Source of the DNA: Vermamoeba vermiformis
Taxonomy: Eukaryota > Tubulinea > Echinamoebida
DNA length: 64,000 nucleotides
Direction: 5' to 3'
Assembly (NCBI GenBank): GCA_045837725.1
Contig: JBEWZL010000124.1
Span: 496,001-560,000 of the forward strand
Shown: one piece after another, positions 1-12,088 of the stretch
Numbering within the stretch: the first letter of the stretch is position 1
Layout of the letters: each line of letters begins with the position of its first letter
The notes under the pieces: generated by a model
Seen by the model: the letters and a program-made list of their open reading frames with translations, nothing else
Told to the model about the DNA's origin: nothing
The model's database searches: none
Made by a program: the position numbers and the translations under genes

Positions 1-194
1 GAGCGAATAAAAGAAATTGTGTGAACAGTAAAATTAGGTACCAAATACAAGATCCAACTTGACCACCAATGATGTAGAAAATCTTATGTACTATAAATTC
101 AGAAAATGATCTTCAATTTGTAAAATAAGTTTTCCTAGTTCATTAGTCTTTTTTTGTCAAAATGGTATTAAAGTTATTAATTTACTGACCGCAT

Positions 195-3041
195 TTACAA
201 CGGCAAAGAGTTGTTAGGCTTGTTGATATCAAATGAAACAAAGGCTTCAACAGCTTCGTACTCGGGCAAACCAAGCTGATCGTACAACTTGGCCGTGGCT
301 CTGTTACGTGCTTCAGCGCGCACCCAGAACTCGCGCTTGTCACCACCAGGGAACGGCGCGGTGTCTTTTTGAGATTGGTGCTTGAAGATTGCGAAGCCTG
401 CACGCGATTGGTCAGAATTTGAGAGGACAATAGAGGCGAGTAAGACTTACGCTTTTGTTCGAGTTCCTGAGGGCTCATAGGGATGGCCATTTCAATGTCC
501 TCAGGGTCCCATTCTTGCCAAGCACCGCGGTACAACCACAACTGGCAATCTTTGAACCATTCCTCGGTCTTAATGACGTGCAAGGCCTTCATGACAGCTT
601 GCAAGCAGACACGGTGAGTGCCGTGAGGATCGGACAAATCTCCGGCAGCGTAGATCTGGTGAGGCTTGACCTTGCGCAACAATTCAGCGACGATTCTGAC
701 GTCCTCTTCGCCCAAAGGCTTCTTCTTGACGGTACCAGTCTCGTAGAACGGCAATTCGCAGAAATGAATGTTTTCGGGTTGAACACCAGTGTAACGAGCG
801 GCGGATCTAGCTTCAGTAGAGCGGATCAACGACTTAATTTTGCGGATCTCAGCGCTGTCGACTTGACCAGCAGACTTGGTGTCCAAGAAATGTTCAACGC
901 CTTGTTCAATCTTTTGGAAGCCTTCAACATTGCCCATGTTGAACTGCTTGGCGAATTCAGTAGCGAAGTTAGCAAATCGGCGAACATCGTCGTCCCACAC
1001 AGCAATATCACCGCTAGTTTGGTAAGCAACGTGAACCTTGAATTAAAATGATTGGTCAGAAATCTCCGATTCAGATGCAGATCTGGTACTTACAATGTGG
1101 CCTTGTTCAACGAGACGGATCATAGTACCACCCATGCTAATAACGTCATCATCAGGGTGAGGACTGAAGATCAACACGCGCTTAGGGAAGATTTGGTTCT
1201 TGATGTTAGGGTTGACTTCAGGGTTGATGTGCTTGTAGCCCTCGAGCACGTAGTCAGTGGGAATACGAGTGGTCGTGCCGCCGAACTTGAGCTTGGGGAG
1301 CTGTTGACCGGAGTTAATAAACTCTTGGCTAGGCTTGCCTCCAGGCCAGCCGGTGATAGTGGACTTCAAGTAGCTGAACACTTTGACGTTCAACTTGTGC
1401 ACGGGGCCGTGTTTGTTCAACAAAGAGGTCAAATTAGCTTCAATGTAGTCGTCTTCAGTCAACTTCAACAAGGGCTTGTTCGTGTGCAAAGAGAGCCAAA
1501 TAACGGCACGACGCATCGTGCGCTCGTCGAAGTCTAACTGGTAGTTGCTACTGTTGCCGATCAACAACCAAGGTGACTTGATGCGGGTCAATTGTGTGGC
1601 GGCGGGCATGTCCAAGACCACTTGTGAGTTGGGGTGTTCTTGCAAAAAGCTGGCAGCTACATTGCGGTCAACTGGACCCTCAACAGCTTTCTTGACGATG
1701 TTAGCTGCGAGACACAAGACATTAGCACTGCGCTCTCGGTCCTACTATAATATCATATGCACCTACATTTGCCTTCAGAGAATGCCAGCATGAAGATCTT
1801 CTTGGCGGAGAGAATAGTGCCGACACCCATAGTAATGGCACGACGAGGAACAGCTTCCAAATTGAAGAACTACGTAACATAACGTGAGCTCATTGTAATT
1901 TAAGCTATTTAAAGGACTTACATCGCTAGCAGCATCCAAACGAGTAACTTTGTCGAGATACAACAAACGAGTAATGCTCTTGTTGCTCGATCCAGGCTCG
2001 TTGAAACCTAAAAAATGATTAGCTCGGTGCAATGATATATTAGAATACTCATTTAGCCTTACCGATGTGACCAGTCTTGCCAATACCAAGAATTTGAATG
2101 TCAATACCGCCGTACTTGACGATGTTTTGTTCGTATTCGAAGCAAAACTTTTCAACTTCCTTATCGGGCAAAGTACCGTCGGGAATGTGAATGTTCTCGC
2201 GGGGAATGTCGATGTGGTTGAACAAGTGCTCGTTCATGAATCTATAAAATATAATTATGAGACTCAATAATTCACACTAGGAACCGGATCTGGTAAACAT
2301 AACTCGAAGTAACAGTAATAGTAATATTAACTGCCAATTATTTGCAGATAGTTATTCAGCTACGCGATCCAGTAACGACTGAATTCTCGTAACATTTTTA
2401 ATTGCGCAACGGTTTGATTGCGAAAGCAAATTTAAGTATAAAGTTGTGGATACTGATTATATTAATATAATAAATTACCTGTGATAGGATTGGAGTTGAT
2501 CTGGCTTCATGGGGTAGTACTCATCCAAGTTGAAAGTGACAACCTTCTTGAAGCTCAATCCTTCCTCTTTGTGCATGCGAACGAGCTCAGCATAGACGGC
2601 TTAATATTATGCTCGTTAATATATTGACCCGCAATGCTAGTAGGAAGGTCAAAATGTCATTGGATCCCGAAATAATTTGCGTCTTTTCGACAATTAATCT
2701 TTATGGACTCATTAATCCTTGCAATTATCGTTAAATTTGTGCATTAAATTAATTGTGGCCAATTATTTAATTTAACAATTGAAGAGAGCATTTAATGGGA
2801 AAATATCGGGATTCAGGCTTGCTCGTTACATACCTGTAGGAGTTGAGCCAGTGGCAAGACCCAACACAACGTGAGGCTTAGTGGAGGTACGAATCAGATT
2901 CGCAATCTCCGTGGCGACGTATTTGCTCGCATCGGCAGCAAAAGTGAAAATGTGAGTAGTGATTCTCTCCTTTTGACGCAACTCGCCAGGTACGTTTACA
3001 ACGCCATTAGCCTCCAAAGTGATGTTAGGGTATTCGGACAT
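195..3041 (-). CDS. Glucosamine-6-phosphate deaminase fused to a PIG-L/LmbE-type deacetylase domain
   Basis: Eight exons fit well: 3041-2834, 2599-2479, 2241-2063, 2007-1922, 1869-1768, 1704-1096, 1036-451 and 397-195, giving about 660 residues. The N-terminal half is NagB-like: a phosphate-binding LGLATGSTPTG, then FNLDEYYP, then LGIGKTGHIGFNEPGS with the active-site region, then SEGKSNIVKKAVEGP. NagB converts glucosamine-6-phosphate to fructose-6-phosphate and ammonia. The C-terminal half opens with LIFSPHPDDDVISMGGT, the metal-binding PHPDD motif of PIG-L/LmbE N-acetyl-sugar deacetylases, and ends with KPNNSLPL. NagB-PIG-L fusions of this length are known in Bacteroidetes and some protists, so both deacetylation and deamination of amino sugars are plausible; that is inference. 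No signal peptide, so probably cytosolic. The start lies 83 bp from the divergent gene at 3125. Confidence 0.9.
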
Positions 3042-3124
3042 TTTATCTTGCTGTTGCGTGGTCGTGCGATCGAGCAAACAAAAATAATGAGATCGCAACG
3101 GAAAATCAGTATTACTTGAAAAAA

Positions 3125-3612
3125 ATGTCGCAACAACAAGAGGAGCCCGAGAAAGACTCGATTGAATATATTCGCAATAATCAATGTCGTGCAATTTATG
3201 AACGTGCAACAGTTTGTATGCAACAACAAGACACATCCGAAGAATGTCGGAGGGCTGGAGATGAATTGTTTGTTTGCATCGGTAAAATTAAGTACGTATT
3301 TTATGAAGCATGATCCCAAATATTTGAGCTTTTGAAAATGAGTTCAGCTCGGGATCTGGTTTGATCACGCGTATTTACGCATTCTATTCAAACAGATTCC
3401 CTTCTTCATACAAAAATCTAGAAAATTGTCGCAACAAATACAATATACAGAGCAATATTAGTTTAGCGCGTGCAGATACGCTTTCACCTTGCTATTTAGC
3501 AACTGAAGCTCTACGAAATGCCTATTTATCAGAGGTTACGCGAGTTAAAGAAGATTATTCTACAGAAAGGATCCCTCTCAAACTACGATCGGATTTCCGG
3601 CAAGACAAATAA
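3125..3612 (+). CDS. Small twin-CX9C (CHCH-type) protein, probable mitochondrial intermembrane-space factor
   Basis: Two exons (3125-3291 and 3396-3612) encode about 127 residues. Exon 1 carries the pattern: CRAIYERATVC is one CX9C and CRRAGDELFVC is the second, eight residues apart, as in CHCH proteins that are oxidised by Mia40 in the mitochondrial intermembrane space (cytochrome oxidase assembly and similar roles). Exon 2 adds two further Cys (in ENCRNK and SPCYL) and a charged tail ending DFRQDK. I chose the ATG at 3125 because it is the first in frame. The intron (3292-3395) has GTACGT and AACAG ends. It shares an 83-bp promoter region with the NagB-PIG-L gene. I cannot say which CHCH subfamily it belongs to. 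Confidence 0.75.
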
Positions 3613-3647
3613 AGCGGATGTGGTTAAAAAACGTTGCTACTACTACA

Positions 3648-5417
3648 CTACAAATACATAATATTCAGCAACAATAGCCACACCATGGAGCCAACGACAG
3701 CTACTGTTAATGACGATGCACCACTGCCATAGACGTTCGGACTCAAGGTAACAAATGGTACTGAAATTACCGAGTCAGGATTGGTATTACTTGCAGGGGT
3801 CAATGGCTTGGGCGAACTAACTGGCGTTTGCTGCTCACTAGGAGTCGCGGGCTCTACTTGTGCAGGAGGCATCATGTCCACTCCAACAATTTGGTTGAAA
3901 CTGAAGGCTGTGTCTGCGCGCACGATGAACTTGCCAGTCACGTTGACATTACTATAACGGGCAATGGAGCCAATGCCTCGTGTGCCACTGAACATGAACT
4001 CTGCAGCACTGCCAGTCTCGCCCGTGGTAATGTCAAAGTGTTTCAATCCAGCGCGTGCGTAAGACCCTGAAGCCAGTACCCAACGAAGCTCTGCACACAG
4101 GTCAACATCCTTGTCCGTAGTATAGGATAGCATATAGCACTTACGCGCATAGTGGTACATGACATAGGTCTGTTGTGCGTTCCATACGATAACGATCTGG
4201 AATGTGTTGAGGGGATCCACACTGGGTGTTCTCGAGTACTTGGACACACGCCACCAAGTACAAGAAATGACAAACTCGCCTGTGAATGTCTTCTCGGACC
4301 CGTCTCCAAGCCCAGTGCGTGGATACAACGTTCGTACCTCTTCAGTGGCACGGTTGACAATGGTTGCATCGGCCGTTGCTCCGAACCAGATCTTGTTACT
4401 TTCATTCGGTATAGCCGTGGTTGTATCGACGTCTATACCATAGTTATTATATATCCTGACACCCGAAAGAAAATGCGCGCATGTATTACCTGCCCAGAAT
4501 GCAGCAATGAGAGGCAGCGGCGATGAATTGTTGAGCAACGAGTAACTCGTGCCAGTTGGAAAATAGCTGGTAAAACTGGCCAAACCATTCGAAGTGAAGA
4601 ATATAGTATTGTAGTTGACATCAAAGAATCTATATCTGTTAGTGTCTTGTTAGATTTGTTTGTGACTTACCTCAGGTTGACTCCAAAATAAAAGCTAACA
4701 CCAGCATCATCAGTGTCCATTAAATTGGTAAAATTGAAATCTCCGGTACCATATGGATAGAATTGTGTCGTAGGATACCCTATTGCATTGGTACAACTAT
4801 CAAAATGTCAGTTTATGTGACTCGAGGGGATGTGGTGGCGTACTTACATCGCTTGATTGTATGAGCAAACTTGAGTCGCGTTGCATATGTAGTCCGCGTT
4901 ACATGGTTGTTGTGCTCGAACAAAACTTGAGATAGAAGCATTAGTGAACCGGAAATAGGCTTGAAATTCAATAGTTTAGCATTGCTAAAAAATATTAGAT
5001 ATTATAACAACATGATGTTAATTGATACGAATGCCTCCTATTAAATATTATTTAAATTAACCGATTTGTGTCCGTGTTCGTTAAAACAATTTGTTGTGTT
5101 CGATCCACGGCCGCGGAAATCTTGATTCTGAAGATGAATATTGCATTTAGCCTACCTTGAATATATTACGCATGATAAAATAATTTGAATGAATCTCCAC
5201 TGAAGTGTCATTTTCGAAACTAAATTGTTTTCTGAAGTTGAAAATTTAACAAACAGCACGGTACGGCTTTATTTCATGAATACCGCAGCTGTGGTAATGC
5301 TAGTAAAAGCAAGCCTGTCAATGACCCGCAAATCTTGACGTAGATTATTCCCGCGGCTAAAAATAACTAACAATTCTGAAATTAATCTCTTACCTCGTTC
5401 AACTGAAGCACAACCAT
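3648..5417 (-). CDS. Nidogen-like (NIDO) extracellular protein with C-terminal hydrophobic tail; 5' end uncertain
   Basis: The 3' exons are clear. The exon near 4675-4800 gives YPYGTGDFNF and DTDDAGVSFYFGVNLR. The next gives FFDVNYNTIFFTSNG and PLPLIAAFWAG. Later come NTFQIVIVWNAQQ and YVMYHYA. This is the order of a NIDO domain (pliAPFWaD, NtFQ, Y-v-iFnY). After it come a Pro/Ser/Thr-rich spacer (residues such as PASNTNPDS) and a C-terminal hydrophobic segment (VAVVGSMVWLLLLNIMYL), so it is probably a GPI- or membrane-anchored surface protein. Upstream exons contain a Cys-bearing stretch (PCNADYICNATQVCSYNQ, 4850-4970) and a short exon near 5080-5140. A possible first exon reads MVVLQLNE from 5417, but it lacks a signal peptide, so the true start is unresolved. 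It is head to head with the BTB gene. Confidence 0.65.
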
Positions 5418-5441
5418 GGACAATTAAACTGCAAGTTAGAT

Positions 5442-7435
5442 ATGGCGCTATTTCAGAAAGGTTTTCAAAACTACTTACAAGACGAAGCGTACGCGGATGT
5501 ACATATCACCATCAACGGCGACAAGACGTACAAAGCACATCGTATAATATTAAGTTACCATTCGGAGTATTTTCTTGAACAGTTTAAGATTAAAGAACAA
5601 GAAATACTGGCTCAATATGCCAATCCAAAACCATCTGGAAAAATGACGAACAAAAATCGGAAAAAAATGCAGAGCAGCCTGTAAATATTAAGAAGCCTAT
5701 ATTAGTTGGCCTCATCGAATTAGACCTGCAGTTAGACGAGGTCATGAGCAAGCATTTTCCAATTGCCTTGAAATACATGTACGGCGATGATATTGACTTA
5801 ACTCCTGTAAGTACATATAGGAGATATATTATTATTGAATATATCTATCAAATTCCATTGAATTTGAACCAGATCTAAACTGACTGACAACTGACAGGAA
5901 CTTGCAATTCCTTTGTTCGCTGTAGCCGCGAAGTTAAAAATTCAATCACTCAAAGAAAAGGTCGACAGCTATTTAAATTCTACTATTACACGAGACACAG
6001 CGTTAATAGTGCTGAAGGTAAATACTACTAATGAATTCCAAATGGATCTCATATTCTAACCTTCGCATTACTTAGCAAGCAATAGAACTCACTTTAACTG
6101 ATGTTCTTGATCGCTGTGTATATGTTATCGCGAGAAATTTCCAACAATTAATCGACGAGCAGAAGTTGGATGTGAACTGGTTGCCTTATCACATCTTTTT
6201 AGCCTTTTTAAAGCACGGCAGTTTGTGCGTGACGACTGAATTCACTATTTATAAGGTCATTAGGTAAAATAATTATATTATTCAGACGTTAAGCTCGTAC
6301 TAATATTTTTTAGGGATTATCTTCTGTTTGAAGATCGGCACAAACAGTTCACTGAAAGTCAAAAGCACGATCTGTTCGAGACCGTTCGATTGCCTTATTT
6401 GGCATTCAACGAGCTCGAAACTGTCGTGAAAGAACGATTAGTGCCGGAAGAACTATTGGCCGAAGCAGTCATGTTCAGATTAAGTACGATAACGTACAGT
6501 TAGTGTTCAGTGAGAGATATTAATTTCCTTATTTAGGTATGTACGAGAATCCCAATCGCGTGTCCAAGTCAGAAGAATTGCCCACAAGACTGACTGAGCG
6601 TGCACAAATGGGGCGTGTGTTTGAGTACTCGTCGGACTTTGACGAGAACGGCGTGATTCATTATTTGGGCACAGGAGGGCGTAAAAATGAATGGAAAAAT
6701 CCCGCGCTGACTGGTATGAAGCTTTGCAGAAATAATTTTGGAAACTCAATCCATTAACCGACCGTACTTCAGGTGCTGTGAAAGTTACCGCATCATCGAT
6801 TGAAAAAGGCAAGGAGATTTATATCGTGGATAAGACGCCTAAAGAAGTGTGGACAAAAGAAATTCCGTCGTCGTGGTTTGCAATCGATTTAAGGTACGCA
6901 AAGTGACACGTGTCAAGTGACCATTTCTAACCGCTTTACATCATCTCAGAAAAGGCAAGTCATTGTTGCCCACTTATTATACACTGAGGCACGGTGCCAA
7001 CTCTAAGATGGACTGTCTCCGCTCGTGGGTCCTGCAAGGCTCTGATGACGGCAGCACGTGGGAAGTACTGTCGCGACATCAAAACGATCAGTCTTTCAAC
7101 AGTGGATTTGCGACTAAGACGTTTAAAATCGATACTACGAACATCAATAAGCCTTATAGAATGTTCAGAATATTGCAGACTGGTCATAACTCAGGGTAAG
7201 TAAAAATCGTTACGCGGCGGCTGGATCTGACCCTTCTTGTCAAAGAATGAACAACTTCTTAGCGATATCGGGCATTGAGTTCTACGGTGACCTATATGAA
7301 AGCGTTGATAAGAAGAGACCTGCAACGATTCAATTAGGCCCTTCAGCCGCCTTACCAACGACAATTTCGAACATTATAAGTGCTTCGACTGTACCTCCTG
7401 CTGTAACCGTGATATCGTCTAGCGTCAAAAAATAA
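5442..7435 (+). CDS. BTB-BACK protein with C-terminal galactose-binding (HECTD1/discoidin-like) domain
   Basis: The N-terminus reads DEAYADVHITINGDKTYKAH then HRIILSYHSEYFLEQF, a classic BTB/POZ opening. The BTB ends with VMSKHFPIALKYMYGDDIDL. The BACK region follows through exons at about 5899-6018, 6074-6263 and 6315-6484 (RNFQQLIDEQKLDVNWL, YLAFNELETVV). The C-terminal exons from about 6538 encode a beta-sandwich of the kind found in HECTD1 and F5/8C proteins: WFAIDLRKGKSLLPTYYTLR, LRSWVLQGSDDGSTWEVLS, RMFRILQTGHNSG and ISGIEFYGDLYE. Such proteins usually act as Cullin-3 substrate adaptors, which is a family-level inference. Within the BTB the reading frame changes at an A-run (5639-5643); one more A would join KPSGK to NDEQKSEKNAEQ and restore the domain, so a consensus error is likely. 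Six introns of 50-90 nt. Confidence 0.85.
5639..5643 (+). other. Apparent one-base deletion in a homopolymer inside the BTB domain
   Basis: Five A residues. The frame upstream (from ATG 5442) runs into a TAA at 5682, while the rest of the BTB domain continues without interruption in the next frame from about 5645. A sixth A would join them. A sequencing or assembly error is the simplest reading. Confidence 0.6.
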
Positions 7436-7508
7436 CGCATAGCAAGCTTGTATATTAATAAATCATGTATTATATATTTTTAAAAGCAGCTAACGGCGTT
7501 CTTTGAAG

Positions 7509-7514
7509 CACGTG
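7509..7514. promoter_or_regulatory. CACGTG box upstream of the CDC123-like gene
   Basis: GCACGTGAC lies about 60 bp before the ATG at 7574. The same palindrome occurs upstream of the microprotein at 12089 (three times), the EF-hand gene at 51461 and the divergent pair at 54712/54992, so it may be a bHLH-type binding site. Confidence 0.4.
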
Positions 7515-7573
7515 ACTTGCAATTTTATGATTCGAAAATTGAAGTTGTTACTCACTTAGATTAAGCTGCCATC

Positions 7574-8960
7574 ATGGAAAAGAATGATAGTAATACTCAC
7601 AATGATAGTTACGAAGATAAGGAAAAGAGTGAAGCGCCAGTCGATACACAATATGAAATGATAAAATACAAAAATCAGTATGCTATTGAAACTTGGTACG
7701 AGAGCATCAAACAGTACACTTATAAGACGGAGTTCTTGGAATTATCACAAGAAGAATGTAGAGCAATTGTTAACTGGTATAATGACCACATCCGAGCCGC
7801 TAAGTTAAAAAAAGAAATTGTTGACAATGAAAGCGATCAGAAAATACTAGAAAAATTAAAAGAGAGGATAGATGATAAAATTAAAGCATTGGAAGCAAGT
7901 AAGCATCGATGCCAATTTTTAAATAATTATTTTTACTAAACTTGAATTTTTAGAGGATGGATTCTTTTTCAAACTATCAACACGCAGTCCAAAAGACTCT
8001 ATAATGGCAAGTAATAAGCTGCGCGATATAATGGCAGAACAACTGAAGCTACATCCACCAAAAAATGAAAACGATGAAGTAGTGCTGTATTTAGACTGCA
8101 TGATTCGAGCTTTCCGAGTGCAAAGTGCCGATGAGGTACGTCAACACTATGATTTATTTGTATTCTAACCTCTCGATCTCAAGGTAATCGAGTTTCTAAT
8201 CAAGAGTGAGCGCGTGTACACGGATCTGGACAGATGGCTTTCTTATCCTGATAAACTAGCGCCAATCAATTTGATATTCAGAGAATACGACAAAAATATT
8301 AGATCACATATGGAGTAAGTAGTTGCAAGGGCATCAATAACGATCTTACTTGTTGCTTTCAGGTTTCGTGGATTCGTTCATAAAAAGAAACTAACAGCGG
8401 TGTCACAATATTATGACACGGTATATTATGAAGACCTCGTTAAGAATAAGGCAAGTGCTCTATAATTATGCATATTGAAGATGTAACTAACGATTGGTAG
8501 GACCAAGTACAACAGCGGATCCAGCATTACTTCGCGACCACTATTTGTCCGCTAATTGCAATGGACAATTATGTCATTGATTTTGTAGTATACGACCACG
8601 ATGATAATAATGGTCTCATATCATATGATGACCAAATAGTCACAGACAATATCATAGTCATCGAGTTAAATCCGTGGGCTAAAACTACAGGTAAAGACAC
8701 CTTGATACGCGTTCTAATTATTTGTCTAACAGTATTGAATAGGAGCATCAATGTTTTCATGGTACGAACAGAGCGATGTGAGGATATTGAACGGCGAGGC
8801 ACCGTTTGAGTTACGCATTCGCACGGAGCCAATTCCGAATGTGTTGAAAGAACTCTTCCCTGACATTCAACAATTGATTAACGAGGCTGAAGAAAAGAGC
8901 GGTGTCAAAGCTAAGCACAGCGACAAGAAGAAGGACAAAAAAGATTGTCTTGTCATGTAA
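7574..8960 (+). CDS. CDC123/D123-family protein with a C-terminal CaaX-like box
   Basis: Exons join with introns at about 7900-7953, 8136-8183, 8315-8362, 8453-8501 and 8691-8742. The first exon has WYESIKQYTYKTEFLELS and a long charged helix. Then come DGFFFKLSTRSPKDS, SERVYTDLDRW, FRGFVHKKKLTAVSQYYDTV and NYVIDFVVYDHDD, followed by IIVIELNPWAKTTGASMFSW. These match the order of CDC123 motifs (the FxKLSxRSPKD ATP-grasp segment, the FR-FV-KKLTAISQ segment, and the NPxG...FSW end). CDC123 is the ATP-binding chaperone that assembles translation factor eIF2. Unlike typical members, the protein ends in a Lys-rich stretch (SDKKKDKKD) followed by CLVM, a perfect CaaX prenylation signal. This may be a membrane-attached paralogue rather than the housekeeping CDC123. 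Confidence 0.8.
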
Positions 8961-9147
8961 AGGTAACTGTAACTACATTCAACTCACCCTAGTACTAACA
9001 CTTTTTTGGGTAGTAATAAAGTGTATTGTAGTACTCATTCATTTTATACTTCACCACGAGTACAACATCTGATTTGGTATGGTGCTTCGATCCGTGGCAA
9101 GGAACTGGTAGTCGAAGTAAGACTTAAATGTTTATTTCAATCCTCTC

Positions 9148-10793
9148 TTACAAGATCTGCAACAAAACAAGCACAAAGACTAAGAGCATCACGCTAGTGA
9201 TAGATACCGCACTGGAAGAGATGCGAGTGGATGGCGAAGATGACGGAGAGTTAGGTCGTAGGAACTGGATCCGCTTGGTGCATCAACTGATGGCTGGTAC
9301 TGGTACACTTGCGCAGGCATTTGGTTGCCCAACAACTCCCAAATATACGATGTTAGAGTGATCTCATTGATGCCGTCTAGTTGTTTGCCAGAGGAACAAA
9401 ATCCACGCGTGACAGATTGACACATCTCAGCTTTGATTCGATCTTCATTCGGCCACGGCCACAAGGGCGTCGTCGTCAAAGCCTCGTAATTACTATCTCC
9501 GTAGCGAGATCCGTCGGTTCCATAGCGATACACAACATTCGCTCCAACATCACCGCCGTCGAAACCAGATCCCTTCAAGAACGATCCGTCTTCAATGCGC
9601 ACGATGTATTTGAGTGCAACAGGCGAGCTCTTAGTCGGGTCAGTAGTAGTCACACCGACAGTTGCAGTTTGTTGATTGAAGTCGCTTTCACCAGATCCAA
9701 ATACATTGACGTAACTCGGCGTGAACTTCGAATTGATGCCGTATCGACCAGCGCGATAAGCAAGGATATTACGAACTTCTCCTGAAGTGATTGAATCGTC
9801 TGGAGCCACTCTGACGCCATCAGCAGTAGCATTGAATGCCGTCAGACTTTGATACAATATGTTGGAGCCCATGCGCGCAATATTAAAGCCAGTGTCAGAG
9901 GAGCTGAATGCAATGCTGTTGATGACTGTGAACGTCGGGTCCAAGATATTGTCTGGCTCGAGGTAGAAGCCTGCGTCAGGCGCATTGACGGAGATACATC
10001 CGAGCCACTTGTTTCGACCGTTGTACCAATTGACGTCAGCAGTGTGCTGGGCTGCTGCGAAGTCCGCGTAAGGCTCTGCACCTGGTGCTAAGACGCGGTC
10101 AACGACAACCACGTTCTCAATGGAACAGTCGTGCGAGTCATAGACGGTGAAGCCGACATTAGGATTGCCACTGCCCATGCACTCGTTGACGACGTCACAT
10201 CCATCGCCACGCACTACAACACGGCGCCACACATTGTGATTGGCGCGGTAATTCCCAGAAATGACTCGTCGATTCGTGCCCCAGATCCAGCAATCTTCAA
10301 CCAAGTTGTATTGATTGTCGTCTTGATGGTCATTCGTGCCAATCCAAAAACTGCCGTTGAAGCCACAGTCTTTCACCGTGCAATAATCACAGTTGTAGAT
10401 CTCACTGTTGCCAAGAAACGTGATGCCTTGGACTACGATATGCGTGTCCTTTCTCGTTGAACGACCGATGAAGAGCCCCCCGTCAACGAATACAGAGCCA
10501 GGGTGTTGTGCACGAACGACTGTCGGCGCTGCTTGCGTTCCTGAAGGAGGTTGAGCGGATGCAGTGCCATCCCACGTAATCAAGCCCGTGCCCGCTGCTT
10601 CGGAGTAAGTTCCGTCCATCAATAACAATTCGTCGCCACCAGTCATCGAGCCAAATGCTTTTTCGAAGGATTTCCAAGGCGAAGAAGATGATTGACCGTT
10701 ATTGTTGTCAGATCCCGTTGGCGAGATGTAATAGGTGGTGCCGCCCAAGGCTGAGTAAGTAACCAACGCCAATAGAAATAATATTTTAATCAT
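9148..10793 (-). CDS. Secreted right-handed parallel beta-helix protein, probably GPI-anchored
   Basis: I start it at 10793 because MIKILFLLALVTYSALGG is a clean signal peptide. The mature part opens with TTYYISPTGSDNNNGQSS, typical of secreted parallel beta-helix (pectate-lyase-like) proteins. It then runs through stacked Asn- and Val-rich coils (for example NEIYNCDYCTVKDCGFNGSF, HNVWRRVVVRGDGCDVVNEC) for about 500 residues without introns. The main frame ends at 9189, but from about 9254 the next frame encodes a Ser/Pro spacer (NSPSSSPSTRISSS) and a hydrophobic end (VMLLVFVLVLLQIL, stop at 9148). This mirrors the tail of the second beta-helix protein at 21442. A missing C in a CC pair (9254-9255) would explain the switch. 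Substrate or enzymatic activity cannot be judged. Confidence 0.85.
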
Positions 10794-11067
10794 GACTCGA
10801 ACAATTGTGGCGTTCAATGTCAATTTTAAGTGAAAATGAATCAAATCAATGTCAAAAGTCCTGTCGTATGCAACAATTCAAAAGAGGACTTTTTCAAAGT
10901 CCAGATTCTCTTTTAGTATCCTAATATATGCTGCAAACTGATCTAGCATACAATATTACAAATTTCCATCAATGAAATAACTTAAATTCGCCTCGTTAAC
11001 GTCAGTAACCGAATCTTACGAAAATCAAATCTTCAGCATTTTCCGTTGTTTTAAGGTGCTACTAACA
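10794..11067. other. Intergenic, nothing recognised
   Basis: AT-rich spacer between the beta-helix gene start and the relic gene. It should contain the promoters of both. No ORF or repeat stands out. Confidence 0.4.
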
Positions 11068-11709
11068 ATGAAAAACAACGTCGAGTGGCTAATAATATTT
11101 AACATAGCCCTTCTGAATTTGCCAAGGGTGACCGCAGATCCGATCGTAACTTGACTTCAACAAAGTATTCGATGAACCGTACTTTCAATGGCTCGCTGGT
11201 GGTGGTTGGCCAATACGTACGTCGACAATAATATTGTTATTATGTTGTTAAATGGTCATTATTTTATTGCCTGCAGATTAATATATTAACTGACAAAATT
11301 TTTTTGGTATTTTTTCCGGGAACAAAAACCCGTTTCAGCAATTCCTGGCGCTACTCCAGTCGCCATGGATACGTTGACTAAGGCACTAGTGTTATCATAC
11401 ACTCAATGGACTGGCTTCAAACAGATTTTAGGGGGCATGTGCAACACGACGGATCTGGTCGGAGTTTGTACCCGCATAGTTGGCCACATGTTGTTCGATG
11501 GAACGTGCTTTCATATGACCGCAGATGACATCGCTCATCAGCTAGTGTAGCGTACACAACAATTGTACGGTGGTCCAATCGATCGAACGAAAACGGCATG
11601 TGTAACTTGTTGCCAACATTGTCGGCAAATGTGACGCATCGGGTACAAGCCGCTACTTCATTGATAGTTTACAATAATAGATTTCGGAGAGCATATCAAG
11701 TGGCTAAAT
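11068..11709 (+). pseudogene. Broken gene for a small secreted protein of unknown family
   Basis: The ATG at 11068 begins a plausible signal peptide (MKNNVEWLIIFNIALL...VTADP). The frame then stops at a TGA, but sensible protein continues in another frame (DFNKVFDEPYFQWLAGGGWP), reaches a donor GTACGT near 11218 and resumes after an acceptor near 11338. There it reads IPGATPVAMDTLTKALVLSY and CNTTDLVGVCTRIVGHMLF, and stops at 11550. A third open stretch (MCNLLPTLSANVTHRV, FRRAYQVAK) follows to 11709. The pieces look like one Cys-containing secreted protein with at least two disruptions. Consensus error is possible, but I call it a pseudogene. I do not recognise the family. Confidence 0.5.
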
Positions 11710-11946
11710 GATTGTACGACGCGTTACTGAAGATTGAGTGATCGCATTGGTGCTGAGTCGTACTCAACCGGAATTAAGGTAGCAGAAGAATTTTCGGGGA
11801 TGTTTTTTTTTTTTTTTACCCGGGTTGGGTGGTCAGCCCCTACCCGGCACTATAAACGCCACAGTTTGGTGGTTTGTAGTTGAGTTGAATAATTGACAAG
11901 GACCGCGAGAGCGATTTCCGTCACGAAAGGGCTCCGTTTCCTCTAT

Positions 11947-11997
11947 CACGTGGTTGCTGTCAAATACTGCAAAGTTCATCACGTGGTTTTGCACGTG
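11947..11997. promoter_or_regulatory. Cluster of three CACGTG boxes before the microprotein gene
   Basis: CACGTGG occurs at 11947, 11980 and 11992, all in the same orientation, 95-140 bp before the ATG at 12089. A T-rich tract follows (12031-12043), then an A/C-rich leader. Three copies in 51 bp are very unlikely by chance. E-box or G-box binding by a bHLH or bZIP factor is inference. Confidence 0.55.
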
Positions 11998-12088
11998 GTT
12001 TTTCTGTCCGCTGGAATACGCACCCTTTAAAATTTTCTTTTTTTCCAATTCCAACAGTAAGAACAAACAATTCAAAGAAGAACTAGCA

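Noticed and set aside
455-1537. + strand ORFs of 161-198 codons over the NagB-PIG-L gene
   Set aside because: The minus-strand exons carry clear motifs and valid splice sites; the + ORFs show no known motif.
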